Below, piece after piece: positions 9,225-17,817 of a DNA stretch of 64,000 nt (its first letter is position 1; the number at the start of each line of letters is the position of its first letter). The stretch lies in assembly GCF_000308775.1 (NCBI RefSeq), contig NZ_BAGJ01000088.1, positions 62,001 to 126,000 of the forward strand, read 5' to 3'. The position numbers and the translations under genes were made by a program. The notes below the pieces were generated by a model. The model searched no databases. It was not told the DNA's origin and worked only from the letters and a program-made list of their open reading frames with translations. Source of the stretch: Nocardia testacea NBRC 100365 (lineage in GTDB: Bacteria; Actinomycetota; Actinomycetes; Mycobacteriales; Mycobacteriaceae).

Positions 9225-10219
9225 TCGGTCGGCACTTCGTGAACGAGCCCGAGAACGTCACCCATGAGGCGCTCGAGGGCCTGCAGTTGCTCTATCCGGA
9301 GACACTCGTCTGCCACCGCGATCCGGCATATGTCGTCCGAGCGCGGCGACCCCGGCCGAAGGTGGCCCTGGTGTCCGGCGGCGGCGCCGGCCACGAGCCG
9401 CTGCACGCCCAGTTCGTCGGCACCGGCATGCTCGACGCGGCGGTGCCGGGCGCGGTGTTCTCCAGCCCCACCGCGCTACAGGTGCGTGCTGCGGTCGAGG
9501 CCGTCGAGACCGGTCACGGCACGCTGCTGATCGTGAAGAACTACACCGGCGACATGCTGAACTTCTCGATCGCGGCGGAGTTGCTCACCGGGTCGGTGAC
9601 CACCGAGATCGTGGTCGTCGACGACGATCTCGCCACCGCCGGCGGCGCGGACGGCGGTCCAGGCCGGCGGGGGACCGCGGGCGTGGTCGCGGTGGAGAAG
9701 ATCTGCGGCGCCGCGGCCGAACGGGGCCGGTCGCTGGCCGATATCGCGGATCTGGGCCGCAGGGTGGTGGCGGCGTCGTCCACGCTCGGCGTCGCGCTGC
9801 GCGCGGGCACTCCGCCGGGCCACACCCGGCCGTCGTTCGACCTGGCCGCGGACGAGATCGAGTTCGGTGTCGGGATCCACGGCGAGCGGGGCCACGGCAC
9901 CCGGCCGGCGGCGCCGGTGGGGGTATTGGTCGACGAACTCGTCGAGCAACTGGTCGGCGGCGGGCGGGTGGGCCCCGGCGACGACGTGATCGCGATCGTC
10001 AACGGGCTCGGCGCCACGCACGACCTGGAACTCGCCATCGCCACCAGGGAACTCGTCCGGGCACTGGGCGAGCGGGGAATCGGGTGTGCCCGCCTGCTCG
10101 CCGGCTCACTGGTCACCTCGTTCGACATGCACGGACTGTCGATCACCCTCGTGCGCGCGACCGACGAGTTCGTCGACCTGTGGAACGACCCGGTCGGCAC
10201 ACCGGCACTCACGTGGTGA
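9221..10219 (+). CDS. dhaK: Dihydroxyacetone kinase subunit DhaK-like
   Basis: Substrate-binding subunit of a dihydroxyacetone-type kinase, 332 residues. SGGGAGHEP is at 52-60, NYTGDMLNF at 107-115, and His220 in GVGIHGERG is the residue that forms a covalent hemiaminal with the carbonyl of dihydroxyacetone. The substrate may be dihydroxyacetone or another short ketose such as erythrulose or apulose, as relatives in tetrose and apiose pathways phosphorylate these. The GTG at 9221 overlaps the previous stop. DhaL follows 31 bases later. No DhaM phosphocarrier gene is present, so direct ATP use by a two-subunit enzyme is inferred. Confidence 0.92.
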   Translation: MIGRHFVNEPENVTHEALEGLQLLYPETLVCHRDPAYVVRARRPRPKVALVSGGGAGHEPLHAQFVGTGMLDAAVPGAVFSSPTALQVRAAVEAVETGHGTLLIVKNYTGDMLNFSIAAELLTGSVTTEIVVVDDDLATAGGADGGPGRRGTAGVVAVEKICGAAAERGRSLADIADLGRRVVAASSTLGVALRAGTPPGHTRPSFDLAADEIEFGVGIHGERGHGTRPAAPVGVLVDELVEQLVGGGRVGPGDDVIAIVNGLGATHDLELAIATRELVRALGERGIGCARLLAGSLVTSFDMHGLSITLVRATDEFVDLWNDPVGTPALTW

Positions 10220-10250
10220 CCCCACGGGTGCGAGCATTTCGGAGGAATGG

Positions 10251-10880
10251 ATGACCACGCTGCAACTCGACCGGACGCGGAACTGGATCACGCGATTCGC
10301 CTCGGACGTCGAAACACAGGTCGACGCGCTCACCGATCTGGACCGGCTGATCGGAGACGGCGATTTCGGCCTCAACCTGCGTTCGGCCGTCCGTGCCGCG
10401 CTGGCCGGATTCGAGGCCGATCCACCGGCCGGGCCCGGGGACGTGTTCGCCCGGCTCTCGGACGCTTTCCTCGGCACCGGAGGGACCAGCGGTCCACTTC
10501 TGGGACTGTGGTTCGGCCGGATCGCCGATATTCGCGGCGCGAAGGTCGGTGCCGCGCAGCTCGCCGCCGCGGTCGACACCGCCACCGGCGCTGTGCGACG
10601 GCTCGGTAGGGCGGAGGTAGGGCACAAGACGATGGTCGACGCGATGGCGCCGGCCGCGGCGGCGCTGCTCGCCGCCGCCACGACCTCCGACGATGTCACC
10701 GCGGCGCTGATTTCCGCGCGCGATGCCGCCGTGGCGGGCGCCGAGTCGACCCGCGCGTTGCCGGCGCTGCGCGGCCGCGCGAGCTACGTCGGCGACCATG
10801 CCCGTGGCGTCGTGGATCCGGGTGCGCACGCGATCGCGATGTTCTTCGCGGCCGCGGTGCGGACGGGAGTGGACGCATGA
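10251..10880 (+). CDS. dhaL: Dihydroxyacetone kinase subunit DhaL-like
   Basis: Nucleotide-binding subunit of 209 residues. Asp31, Asp36 and Asp38 in DRLIGDGDFG are the expected Mg-ADP/ATP ligands; Phe39 replaces the His or Cys usual at that place. GTSGPL near residue 81 and the C-terminal GVVDPGAHA are the other nucleotide-site loops. It pairs with DhaK to phosphorylate a ketose. The ATG at 10251 is preceded by GGAGGA at 10241-10246, the strongest ribosome site in the operon, which could raise DhaL relative to upstream products. The stop overlaps the next start as ATGA. Confidence 0.9.
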   Translation: MTTLQLDRTRNWITRFASDVETQVDALTDLDRLIGDGDFGLNLRSAVRAALAGFEADPPAGPGDVFARLSDAFLGTGGTSGPLLGLWFGRIADIRGAKVGAAQLAAAVDTATGAVRRLGRAEVGHKTMVDAMAPAAAALLAAATTSDDVTAALISARDAAVAGAESTRALPALRGRASYVGDHARGVVDPGAHAIAMFFAAAVRTGVDA

Positions 10881-11776
10881 CCACGTTGCGGGACAAGGTG
10901 ATCGTCACGGTGGCTCCGACCGGTGGGTTCCTCACGAAGGCCGACCACCCGTACGTACCCACTCAGCCGGAGGAGATCGCCGCGGACGTCGCCCGGTGTC
11001 ACTCGGCCGGTGCGTCGATGGCGGCACTGCACGCGCGCCGTCCCGACGACGAGGCGACCTGTGACGCGGGAATCTACCGGCGCATCAACGACCTCGTCCG
11101 GCAGCGCTGCGACATCGTGGTCAACAACTCCACCGGTGGGGGCGTCAACGGGGATATGGTGCGGGTCCGCGCGGACGGAAGCCGGGTGGTGGACTGGTCC
11201 GCGCGACTCGACGGACTCGGCGGCGGCGCGGACACCTGCACGCTCGACGCGATCACCGCCTACGTCTCCTCGCCGTCGGGCGAAATACTGATGGATACCC
11301 CGCCGAGCCGGGCCGCCGAGCTCGCCGCCGCCATGCGGGCCCGCGGCATCAAACCCGAATGGGAGGCCTTCGGCCCATCCCACCTGCTGCAGGAGATCAG
11401 TACGCTCACCGCCGGCGAACCGGGCCCGCACCTGGTGAACATGGTCCTCGGCCTCGACCGCACCTTCCAGAACGCACTCCCGTACACCCCGGCGATCCTG
11501 CAGCAGATGGTCGATGTGCTGCCCGCGGACTCGGTGTTCTCGGTGAGCATCGGTGGCAGCGAGCAGATGCGCGGTCTCACCCACGCACTGTTGCTGGGTG
11601 GGCACGTCCGCGTCGGCATCGAGGACAACCCGTGCCTGGTGCCGGGGGTGCCCACCGAGAACGTGCGGTTCGTCGAGCACATCGTCGGCATCGTCGAACG
11701 GCTGGGCCTGACGCCGGCGAGCCCGGCCGAGGCCAGGCTGATCCTCGGACTGAAAGGACCCTCCGATGAACACTGA
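10877..11776 (+). CDS. BKACE-like beta-keto-acid cleavage enzyme (DUF849), second copy
   Basis: Second barrel of the beta-keto acid cleavage family, 299 residues, only distantly similar to the copy at 7475. It keeps the C-terminal HVRVGIEDNP (Arg, zinc-ligand Glu and Asp) and the N-terminal TVAPTGG, but the usual HxH zinc pair reads ALHARRP, so the first His is an Ala. The losses in the two copies are thus complementary. It may still bind zinc with altered geometry, use another substrate, or form a mixed oligomer with the first copy. It overlaps dhaL by 4 bases and the dehydratase by 11. Confidence 0.85.
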   Translation: MTTLRDKVIVTVAPTGGFLTKADHPYVPTQPEEIAADVARCHSAGASMAALHARRPDDEATCDAGIYRRINDLVRQRCDIVVNNSTGGGVNGDMVRVRADGSRVVDWSARLDGLGGGADTCTLDAITAYVSSPSGEILMDTPPSRAAELAAAMRARGIKPEWEAFGPSHLLQEISTLTAGEPGPHLVNMVLGLDRTFQNALPYTPAILQQMVDVLPADSVFSVSIGGSEQMRGLTHALLLGGHVRVGIEDNPCLVPGVPTENVRFVEHIVGIVERLGLTPASPAEARLILGLKGPSDEH

Positions 11777-13487
11777 GCGCTCGTTGCGATCCCGGGAATG
11801 GTTCGCAGGCAACGATCTCAATGCCTTCATCCACCGGTCCTGGATGAAGAACCAAGGCATTCCGGACCGGATGTTCGACGGCCGTCCGGTGATCGGTATC
11901 TGCAACACCTGGTCGGAACTGACCCCGTGTAACGCGCACTTCCGTGATCTGGCCGAGCAGGTACGACTCGGCGTGATCGAGGCGGGCGGTTTCCCGGTCG
12001 AGTTCCCGGTCACCTCGCTCGGTGAGACGATCATCCGGCCGACGACGATGCTCTACCGCAACCTGGTGAGCATGGACGTCGAGGAGTCCATCCGGGCCAA
12101 CCCGATCGACGGGGTCGTCCTGCTCTGCGGCTGCGACAAGACCACGCCGGCGCTGCTGATGGGCGCCGCGAGCTGCGATCTCCCGACGATCGTAGTGTCC
12201 GGCGGTCCGATGCTCAGCGGCAGGCACGAGGGCCGCACCATCGGCTCGGGTACCTCGGTGTTCGCGATGAGCGAGGCGGTGCGCGCCGGCACGATGAGTG
12301 AATGTGCCTTCCGCGCGGCGGAATCGGCGACCTCCCGCTCACCCGGTCACTGCAACACCATGGGCACCGCGTCGACGATGGCGTCGATCGCGGAGGCCCT
12401 CGGGCTCGCCCTGCCCGGCAATGCCGCGATCCCCGCGGTCGACTCCCGGCGGCGAGTCCACGCCCGCGACAGCGGGGTGCGGATTGTCGAGATGGTGGCG
12501 GAGGACCTCCGGATGTCCACCGTGGTGACCCGCGAATCATTCGAGAACGCGATCCGCGTCAACGCCGCGATCGGCGGGTCCACCAATGCGGTGGTCCACC
12601 TGCTGGCGCTCGCCGGCCGTCTCGAACTGCCATTGGAACTGGCGGATTTCGCCGAGCAGACGCGCGATATCCCGCTTCTGGTGAACCTCATGCCCTCGGG
12701 CAGCTATCTGATGGAGGATTTCTACTATGCCGGCGGCCTGCCCGCAGTGCTCGCCGAACTCGGGGACCTGCTGCACACCGGCGCCCGCACGGTGACCGGC
12801 CGGACGCTCGGCGAGAACGTGGCATCCGCGCCCATCTGGAACGACGACGTCATCCGCCGGCGTGCTGCGCCGCTACAGGAAGATGCCGGAATTACCGTGC
12901 TGAAGGGCAATCTCGCGCCGAACGGGGCGGTCGTCAAGACCTCGGCGGCGTCCCGGCACCTGCTGCGGCACACGGGCCGGGCGGTCGTATTCCACGGTAT
13001 GGACGATTTCCGGGCCCGGGTGGATTCGCCGGATCTCGAGATAGAACCCGACGATGTCATCGTGCTCACCGGGGTGGGTCCGATCGGCGCCCCCGGTATG
13101 CCGGAGGTGGGCAATCTCCCCCTGCCGCGCCGGCTGCTCGAACGTGGCGTCACCGATATGGTGCGGATTTCCGATGCCAGGATGAGTGGAACCGCCTACG
13201 GAACGGTCGTCCTGCACGTCGCGCCCGAAGCGGCCGTCGGGGGTCCGCTGGCCCTGGTCCGCGACGGCGATCGCATCGAACTCGACATCCCGGGCTCGGT
13301 ACTGCGGTTGCACGTCGACGCCGAGGAACTGCGCCGCCGCGAAGCAATGCTCGCCCCCGCCGCCGATATCCCCGCCGGCGGCTATCAGCGACTGTTCGTC
13401 GACCATGTTCTGCAGGCCGATCGCGGCGTCGACTTCGACTTCCTCGTCGGCAGACGCGGCACCGCCGTGCGAGGCGACAACCACTGA
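11766..13487 (+). CDS. IlvD/Edd-family sugar-acid dehydratase
   Basis: Iron-sulfur dehydratase of 573 residues, closest in pattern to L-arabinonate/pentonate dehydratases rather than to biosynthetic IlvD. Cluster cysteines are Cys55 (ELTPCN), Cys123 (CGCDKTTPA) and Cys196 (GHCNTMG); Lys125 is the likely carbamylated Mg ligand. The N-terminal FIHRSWMKNQG is typical of the sugar-acid branch. It removes water from a 2,3-dihydroxy acid to give a 2-keto-3-deoxy acid. The ATG at 11766 has AAAGGA before it. Its presence with two SDRs and a ketose kinase argues for a C4-C6 sugar-acid route. Confidence 0.92.
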   Translation: MNTERSLRSREWFAGNDLNAFIHRSWMKNQGIPDRMFDGRPVIGICNTWSELTPCNAHFRDLAEQVRLGVIEAGGFPVEFPVTSLGETIIRPTTMLYRNLVSMDVEESIRANPIDGVVLLCGCDKTTPALLMGAASCDLPTIVVSGGPMLSGRHEGRTIGSGTSVFAMSEAVRAGTMSECAFRAAESATSRSPGHCNTMGTASTMASIAEALGLALPGNAAIPAVDSRRRVHARDSGVRIVEMVAEDLRMSTVVTRESFENAIRVNAAIGGSTNAVVHLLALAGRLELPLELADFAEQTRDIPLLVNLMPSGSYLMEDFYYAGGLPAVLAELGDLLHTGARTVTGRTLGENVASAPIWNDDVIRRRAAPLQEDAGITVLKGNLAPNGAVVKTSAASRHLLRHTGRAVVFHGMDDFRARVDSPDLEIEPDDVIVLTGVGPIGAPGMPEVGNLPLPRRLLERGVTDMVRISDARMSGTAYGTVVLHVAPEAAVGGPLALVRDGDRIELDIPGSVLRLHVDAEELRRREAMLAPAADIPAGGYQRLFVDHVLQADRGVDFDFLVGRRGTAVRGDNH

Positions 13488-13519
13488 CCACCGGCAACCA
13501 CCGAACAGGAGCACACACA

Positions 13520-14260
13520 GTGAACGAACGCGTCATCGTCGTCACCGGGGCCGGCTCCGGATTGGGCCGCGCCATGGCTCACGCGCTGCTCGAGGCCGGA
13601 CATCATGTCGTACTGACCGGACGCAGTCGCGCGCCACTGGAGGAGACGGCGAACGGGCACGAGCGAAGCGCCGTGGTCCCGGCCGACGTGTCGTCCGTCG
13701 AATCGGTGCGTGACCTGTTCGCACGGGTGGCCGGTGATTACGGCCGGATCGACGTACTGATCAACAACGCCGGGACGTTCGGGCCGGCCGGTAGCGCCGA
13801 CGAGATCGATCCGGCGGACTGGGAGCGGACCGTCGCGGCCAATCTCACCGGAACGTTCCTGTGCGCTCGGGAGGCCATGCGGATGATGAAGGCGCAGTCA
13901 CCCCGGGGCGGGCGGATCGTCAACAACGGTTCCCTGTCGGCGCACACACCGCGACCGGCCAGCGTCGCCTATACGGCCACCAAACACGGGGTGACGGGTC
14001 TGACGAAGTCGATCGCGCTGGACGGGCGCGACTACGACATCTGCTGCACCCAGCTCGACATCGGCAATGCGGCCACCGCCATGACCGAGGGGGTGGGAGT
14101 GTCGGCACGGCAGCCCGACGGGAGCCGGCGTGCCGAGCCGACCTTCGATCCGAAGTATGTAGCGGACGCTGTCGTCCGGCTGGCCGAACTCCCGCTCGAC
14201 GTGACGGTGCCGTTCATGACGATCATGGCCAACCGGATGCCGTTCGCCGGCCGGGGCTGA
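13520..14260 (+). CDS. Short-chain dehydrogenase/reductase
   Basis: SDR of 246 residues, last gene of the operon. TGAGSGLGRA lies at residues 9-18, INNAG near 80, and the catalytic Tyr-Lys in YTATKHG; the usual Ser is in NNGSLSA. The C-terminal half (DIGNAATAM) resembles SDRs in sugar-acid and aryl-alcohol catabolism and lacks the DGG ending of FabG. The GTG at 13520 follows CAGGAG. It begins 32 bases after the dehydratase stop, the second-largest gap in the operon, and converges on the IclR gene with only 14 bases between stops. It is probably the second oxidoreductase step of the pathway. Confidence 0.88.
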   Translation: MNERVIVVTGAGSGLGRAMAHALLEAGHHVVLTGRSRAPLEETANGHERSAVVPADVSSVESVRDLFARVAGDYGRIDVLINNAGTFGPAGSADEIDPADWERTVAANLTGTFLCAREAMRMMKAQSPRGGRIVNNGSLSAHTPRPASVAYTATKHGVTGLTKSIALDGRDYDICCTQLDIGNAATAMTEGVGVSARQPDGSRRAEPTFDPKYVADAVVRLAELPLDVTVPFMTIMANRMPFAGRG

Positions 14261-14274
14261 ACGGGCGCGCGGTA

Positions 14275-15057
14275 TCAGTGACGCCGCAGCACCGGACGGA
14301 CGACGGACTGCGCGCGTGACAGATCCCGGGAGATCGACACCGCTGTGGTTCGGACGGCGGCGTCGATACGGGTGAGGTTGATCCGGCCGGCCACCCCCGA
14401 GGACGAAACCGCCCCGAGAACTTCATCACCGGGACCGAAGATCGGCGCCGCGACCCCGACAATGCCCCGGATCGCTTCCTGGCGGTCGAAGGCCACACCA
14501 CGACGGCGGACCTGCTCGAGTTCGCGCTCCAGTTCGCCGAAGTCGGTGATGGTGCTGTCGGTGCAGGCCTTCAGTGTCTCCGGTCGCGGCGTCGCCCCTT
14601 CGGAGTACGCCAGAATCGCCTTCCCCGAGCAACTCGCGTGCGCCGGCCACCGGCCCCCGATCTGCTGCGGCAGCCGGGGTCCGTCGTCGTCGCGGAACAC
14701 GTCGAGGTAGACGACATCGAACCCGTCGAGCACACAGAGCCCGACGTTGTGTCTCGTCGCTTCCCGCAATGCCGACAGGTGCCGTCGAGCCGCCTCGCGC
14801 AGGCCGCGCTGGCGCGGCACCGACTCACCGATCTCGAACAGCAGCAGGCCGAGCCGGTAATCCTTGCCCTCGCGTTCGAGCAGTCCGACCCGTACGAGGT
14901 CGTCGAGCATCCGGTGCACCGTCGTCTTCGCCATTCCCGTCCGGCGTACCAACGCCGCCGCACTGAGGACGCCGGGGCTGTCCCGGAACGTCTTCAGGAT
15001 CTCGGTGGTGCGGCCGATCGCGGAAATCTCACCATCGGCCCGATGAACGGGACTCAT
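14275..15057 (-). CDS. IclR-family transcriptional regulator
   Basis: Regulator of 260 residues: N-terminal winged helix-turn-helix (about residues 10-70, with TTVHRMLDDLVRVGLLER as recognition region) and a C-terminal GAF-like ligand domain (about 80-250) that binds small organic acids in this family. It is transcribed toward the catabolic operon ending at 14260 and is the natural candidate to control it. The ATG at 15057 overlaps the stop of the preceding IclR gene as ATGA, so two IclR proteins are made from one message. Confidence 0.92.
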   Translation of the reverse strand: MSPVHRADGEISAIGRTTEILKTFRDSPGVLSAAALVRRTGMAKTTVHRMLDDLVRVGLLEREGKDYRLGLLLFEIGESVPRQRGLREAARRHLSALREATRHNVGLCVLDGFDVVYLDVFRDDDGPRLPQQIGGRWPAHASCSGKAILAYSEGATPRPETLKACTDSTITDFGELERELEQVRRRGVAFDRQEAIRGIVGVAAPIFGPGDEVLGAVSSSGVAGRINLTRIDAAVRTTAVSISRDLSRAQSVVRPVLRRH

Positions 15058-15944
15058 GCGGATATTCTGGCGAACCCCGGGCCGCGCCGTCGAGTCGCGT
15101 GGGCCTCCTGCCGGTGCGTACCCGACGCGGAGGACATCGGGTCGGCACCAGCGGCGATCGTGGGGTCGTCGCGTTCGGTCGGCACCGGATCGGTGGACTG
15201 TGCGACAGCCCTCGAAATCCGGTTTCCGGCGGCGATGACGGCGTTCGTCAACTGTTGTCGCGCCGGCCTGAATCGACTCGCCGGCACGGTGATACTCACC
15301 GCCGCGATCACCACGCCCATCTCATCTCGGATCGGCGCGGCCACGCAGTGGACCTCGGGGGCCGCCTCGCCGGCGTCGAAGGCGCATCCGGCGCGACGGA
15401 CCGAGGCGAGTTCTCCCGTCAGCACGGCCGGGTCGATGATCGTCGCCGGGGTCAGGCGCCGCAGCGGCTCGGCGGTGAGGTGGCGGGTGATCTCCTCGGC
15501 CTCACGCTGTGCGAGCAACACCTTCCCGAGCGCACTGCAATGAGGTTCGAGAGAGGCGCCGACCCGCGCGCCCGACACGTTGATCATGTGGTTGCCCGGC
15601 ACCTTGTCCAGATAGAGGACTCTGTCACGCTCGAGCACCGCCAGGTGTGCGGTCTCGCCGTATCTGTGTGCCAGTCCCTGAAGAACCGGCGCCGCGTGCG
15701 AGCGAACGTCCACGGTCGCCCGTAGCGTTTCGCTCAGCTCTACGACGCGCCAGCCGAGGCGGTAGCGCCCGCGGGCCCGGCACTGTAGCAATCCGGTATC
15801 GACCAAGGCCGACAGCAAGGCATGCACGCTCGAGCGTGGAGCATCGATGGCCGCCGCTATCTCGGCGGGACGCCATTCCGGGCGTGACGCAGTGAACAGG
15901 TCCAGGACCGGACCGATCTTCTGAACCGTCTGCAGTGGCGCCAC
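15054..15944 (-). CDS. IclR-family transcriptional regulator
   Basis: Second IclR regulator, 296 residues: helix-turn-helix at about 10-65 (PRSSVHALLSALVDTGLL), effector domain to about 250, then a 45-residue low-complexity basic tail rich in Arg, Ser and Pro that is not part of the family core. The GTG at 15944 fits the usual IclR start and follows GGAAGGGA; a longer reading to 16082 adds non-family residues. First gene of a two-regulator operon. The pair may sense two intermediates or form hetero-oligomers (inference). Confidence 0.9.
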   Translation of the reverse strand: MAPLQTVQKIGPVLDLFTASRPEWRPAEIAAAIDAPRSSVHALLSALVDTGLLQCRARGRYRLGWRVVELSETLRATVDVRSHAAPVLQGLAHRYGETAHLAVLERDRVLYLDKVPGNHMINVSGARVGASLEPHCSALGKVLLAQREAEEITRHLTAEPLRRLTPATIIDPAVLTGELASVRRAGCAFDAGEAAPEVHCVAAPIRDEMGVVIAAVSITVPASRFRPARQQLTNAVIAAGNRISRAVAQSTDPVPTERDDPTIAAGADPMSSASGTHRQEAHATRRRGPGFARISA

Positions 15945-16105
15945 TGTACGTTTCCCTTCCCGGCCGCGAGGCCATGCGCGGCCGCCCGCCTTCGGCCGAG
16001 TATGCAGGCCGGGTCTCGGAACGGTCCATGGTTTCGTACCGGTGATCGGTACACACCCGTTCAATTCATTTGCCACCCGCATGGATCGGCAGGGACGATC
16101 ACCCG

Positions 16106-16912
16106 ATGAGCCGTCCTGTCACCGCTGAGATTCCGATCGGTCCCGTGGATGTGCCCGAGGTGGTCGAGGCGCTCGCCGGCGCCGACACGATAACCCCCGT
16201 GTGGCGTAATGAACTCGGAGGTCTGACGTTCCGTCTCGAGGGTGAGGTCGTCAGGTATGCCAAGTGGGTTGCCGCGGGCACTCCGGAGATCGACCTGCGC
16301 GGCGAGGCGGAGCGGCTGGACTGGGCTCGGCGGTGGGTGACCGTTCCCCGGGTCCTCGAGCTCGGGGCCGACGACGAGGGCGCATGGCTGGTCACGGCGG
16401 AAGTCGCCGGACGTTCCGCGGTGTTGCCGCGGTGGGTCGCGGAACCGGCGACGGCGGCGGCCGCGATCGGCGCGGGGTTGCGCCTGCTGCACGACCGCCT
16501 ACCTGTCGACCGCTGCCCGTTCGAGTGGAGTGTCGGGACCCGGCTCGTGCGCGCCGACGAGCGTATCGCCGAAGGGCAGGGACCGGCGGACCGGTCGCCC
16601 GAGTATCGGCATCTGACCGTCGCGGAAGCCCGGGCGCGGATCGGCGATCCGCCCGCGGTCGACCGGCTCGTCGTCTGTCACGGTGACGCGTGCGTTCCGA
16701 ACACGTTGTTGCACGACGACGGCGAGTTCGCCGCGCATGTGGATCTCGGCTCGCTGGGGGTGGGCGACCGCTGGGCCGACCTCGCGGTCGCGGCATGGAG
16801 TACGGAGTGGAACTACGGTCCGGGATACGACGGGATCCTCTATGAGGCGTACGGGGTCGCGCCGGATCCCGAGCGCATCGATTACTACCGCCTGCTGTGG
16901 GATATGGCCTGA
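16106..16912 (+). CDS. APH(3')-like aminoglycoside phosphotransferase
   Basis: Kinase-fold phosphotransferase of 268 residues, the usual APH(3') length. The ATP-site Lys53 lies in YAKW, the Brenner motif VVCHGDACVPN gives catalytic Asp194 and Asn199, and Asp213 in HVDLGSLGVGDR binds magnesium. The end YYRLLWDMA resembles the APH(3') C-terminus. O-phosphorylation of kanamycin/neomycin-type drugs is possible, but environmental members may have other roles and phenotype cannot be claimed. The ATG at 16106 follows AGGGA. It converges on another aminoglycoside-kinase-like gene 53 bases downstream. Confidence 0.85.
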   Translation: MSRPVTAEIPIGPVDVPEVVEALAGADTITPVWRNELGGLTFRLEGEVVRYAKWVAAGTPEIDLRGEAERLDWARRWVTVPRVLELGADDEGAWLVTAEVAGRSAVLPRWVAEPATAAAAIGAGLRLLHDRLPVDRCPFEWSVGTRLVRADERIAEGQGPADRSPEYRHLTVAEARARIGDPPAVDRLVVCHGDACVPNTLLHDDGEFAAHVDLGSLGVGDRWADLAVAAWSTEWNYGPGYDGILYEAYGVAPDPERIDYYRLLWDMA

Positions 16913-16965
16913 ACCTCCGTGCGCCGAGACCGGTGAAATCGCTACGCGCGCGGTCCGGCTTTGCC

Positions 16966-17784
16966 TCATCCCCAGGTGAGGGGGTCGAGGTGCAGGTAGA
17001 AGTCCAAGCGGTCACGGTCCAGGACGAGGCCGTACCCGGCCGCGAACAGTGTGTCCGCGGCCAGCGCCTGCTCCTCGTCCTCCCAGGTCTCCCGGGCGTT
17101 CGCGAGCAGGAGCGCCAGATCGGCATACCGATCGGCCGACCCGAGACGGCCCAGGTCGATGAATCCGGACACCTTCAGCGTTTCCGGGTCCACGACGATA
17201 TTCGGCAGGCACAGGTCTCCGTGACAGACGACCGCGTCCACAGCCTCTCGGGCCCGCATCCGCGCGATCTCGGGTTCGAGGCGGGCCAGAAGTTCCTCGG
17301 GGGGCGTGTGCTGCTGCTCGACGGGAAGGAACTCCTGGTTCACGGCATCGCGGGCGACGACATCGCGCGCCACGGCGACCATCGTGTCCAGGCCACGGTC
17401 GAACGGACACCGTTGCGCCGATAGTCCGTGCAGCCCGCGCACCGCGCCGGCGATGTGTTCCCAGGCCGCGCGGAGGTCCGCAGCCGATAGGCGATCCGCG
17501 GAAACGCCGGGAACGGCACTGGTCACCAGCAGTGCTCCCGCCTCGCCGGAGTGCCAGTCGAGCACCCGTGGGCCCGGCACGCCCTGGCCGGCCAGCCACA
17601 CCACCCGGTCATGCTCTGCCTTCAGTGCGGCGGCCTCCGCCGCCGGCACGCATTTGGCGTATCGGGTGGCGTCCGCGTCGCGAAAGACGGTAGCGCCCGA
17701 CTCGCCGGTGGTGACAGGTGACCAGTCGTCGATGCGGTATCCCGCGCCGGCCAGAATCGTTCGCGGGTCGTGGCCCTCACTCAT
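16966..17784 (-). CDS. APH(3'')-like streptomycin phosphotransferase
   Basis: Protein of 272 residues that closely follows the APH(3'')-I pattern: TTGESGATVFR at 25-35, Lys44 in YAK, Asp190/Asn195 in VVCHGDLCLPN, Asp210 in FIDLGRLGSADRYADLAL, and the family's characteristic ending LDPLTWG. Such enzymes transfer phosphate from ATP to the 3''-OH of streptomycin. Start chosen at the Met giving MSEGHD; another Met lies 3 codons upstream. Two different drug-kinase families side by side, followed by a DHFR-fold gene, suggest a resistance-like accessory patch, though intrinsic metabolic roles cannot be excluded. Confidence 0.88.
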   Translation of the reverse strand: MSEGHDPRTILAGAGYRIDDWSPVTTGESGATVFRDADATRYAKCVPAAEAAALKAEHDRVVWLAGQGVPGPRVLDWHSGEAGALLVTSAVPGVSADRLSAADLRAAWEHIAGAVRGLHGLSAQRCPFDRGLDTMVAVARDVVARDAVNQEFLPVEQQHTPPEELLARLEPEIARMRAREAVDAVVCHGDLCLPNIVVDPETLKVSGFIDLGRLGSADRYADLALLLANARETWEDEEQALAADTLFAAGYGLVLDRDRLDFYLHLDPLTWG

Positions 17785-17817
17785 TCCGGCCACTCTAACC
17801 AGCCCGCCCTCGCTGTG

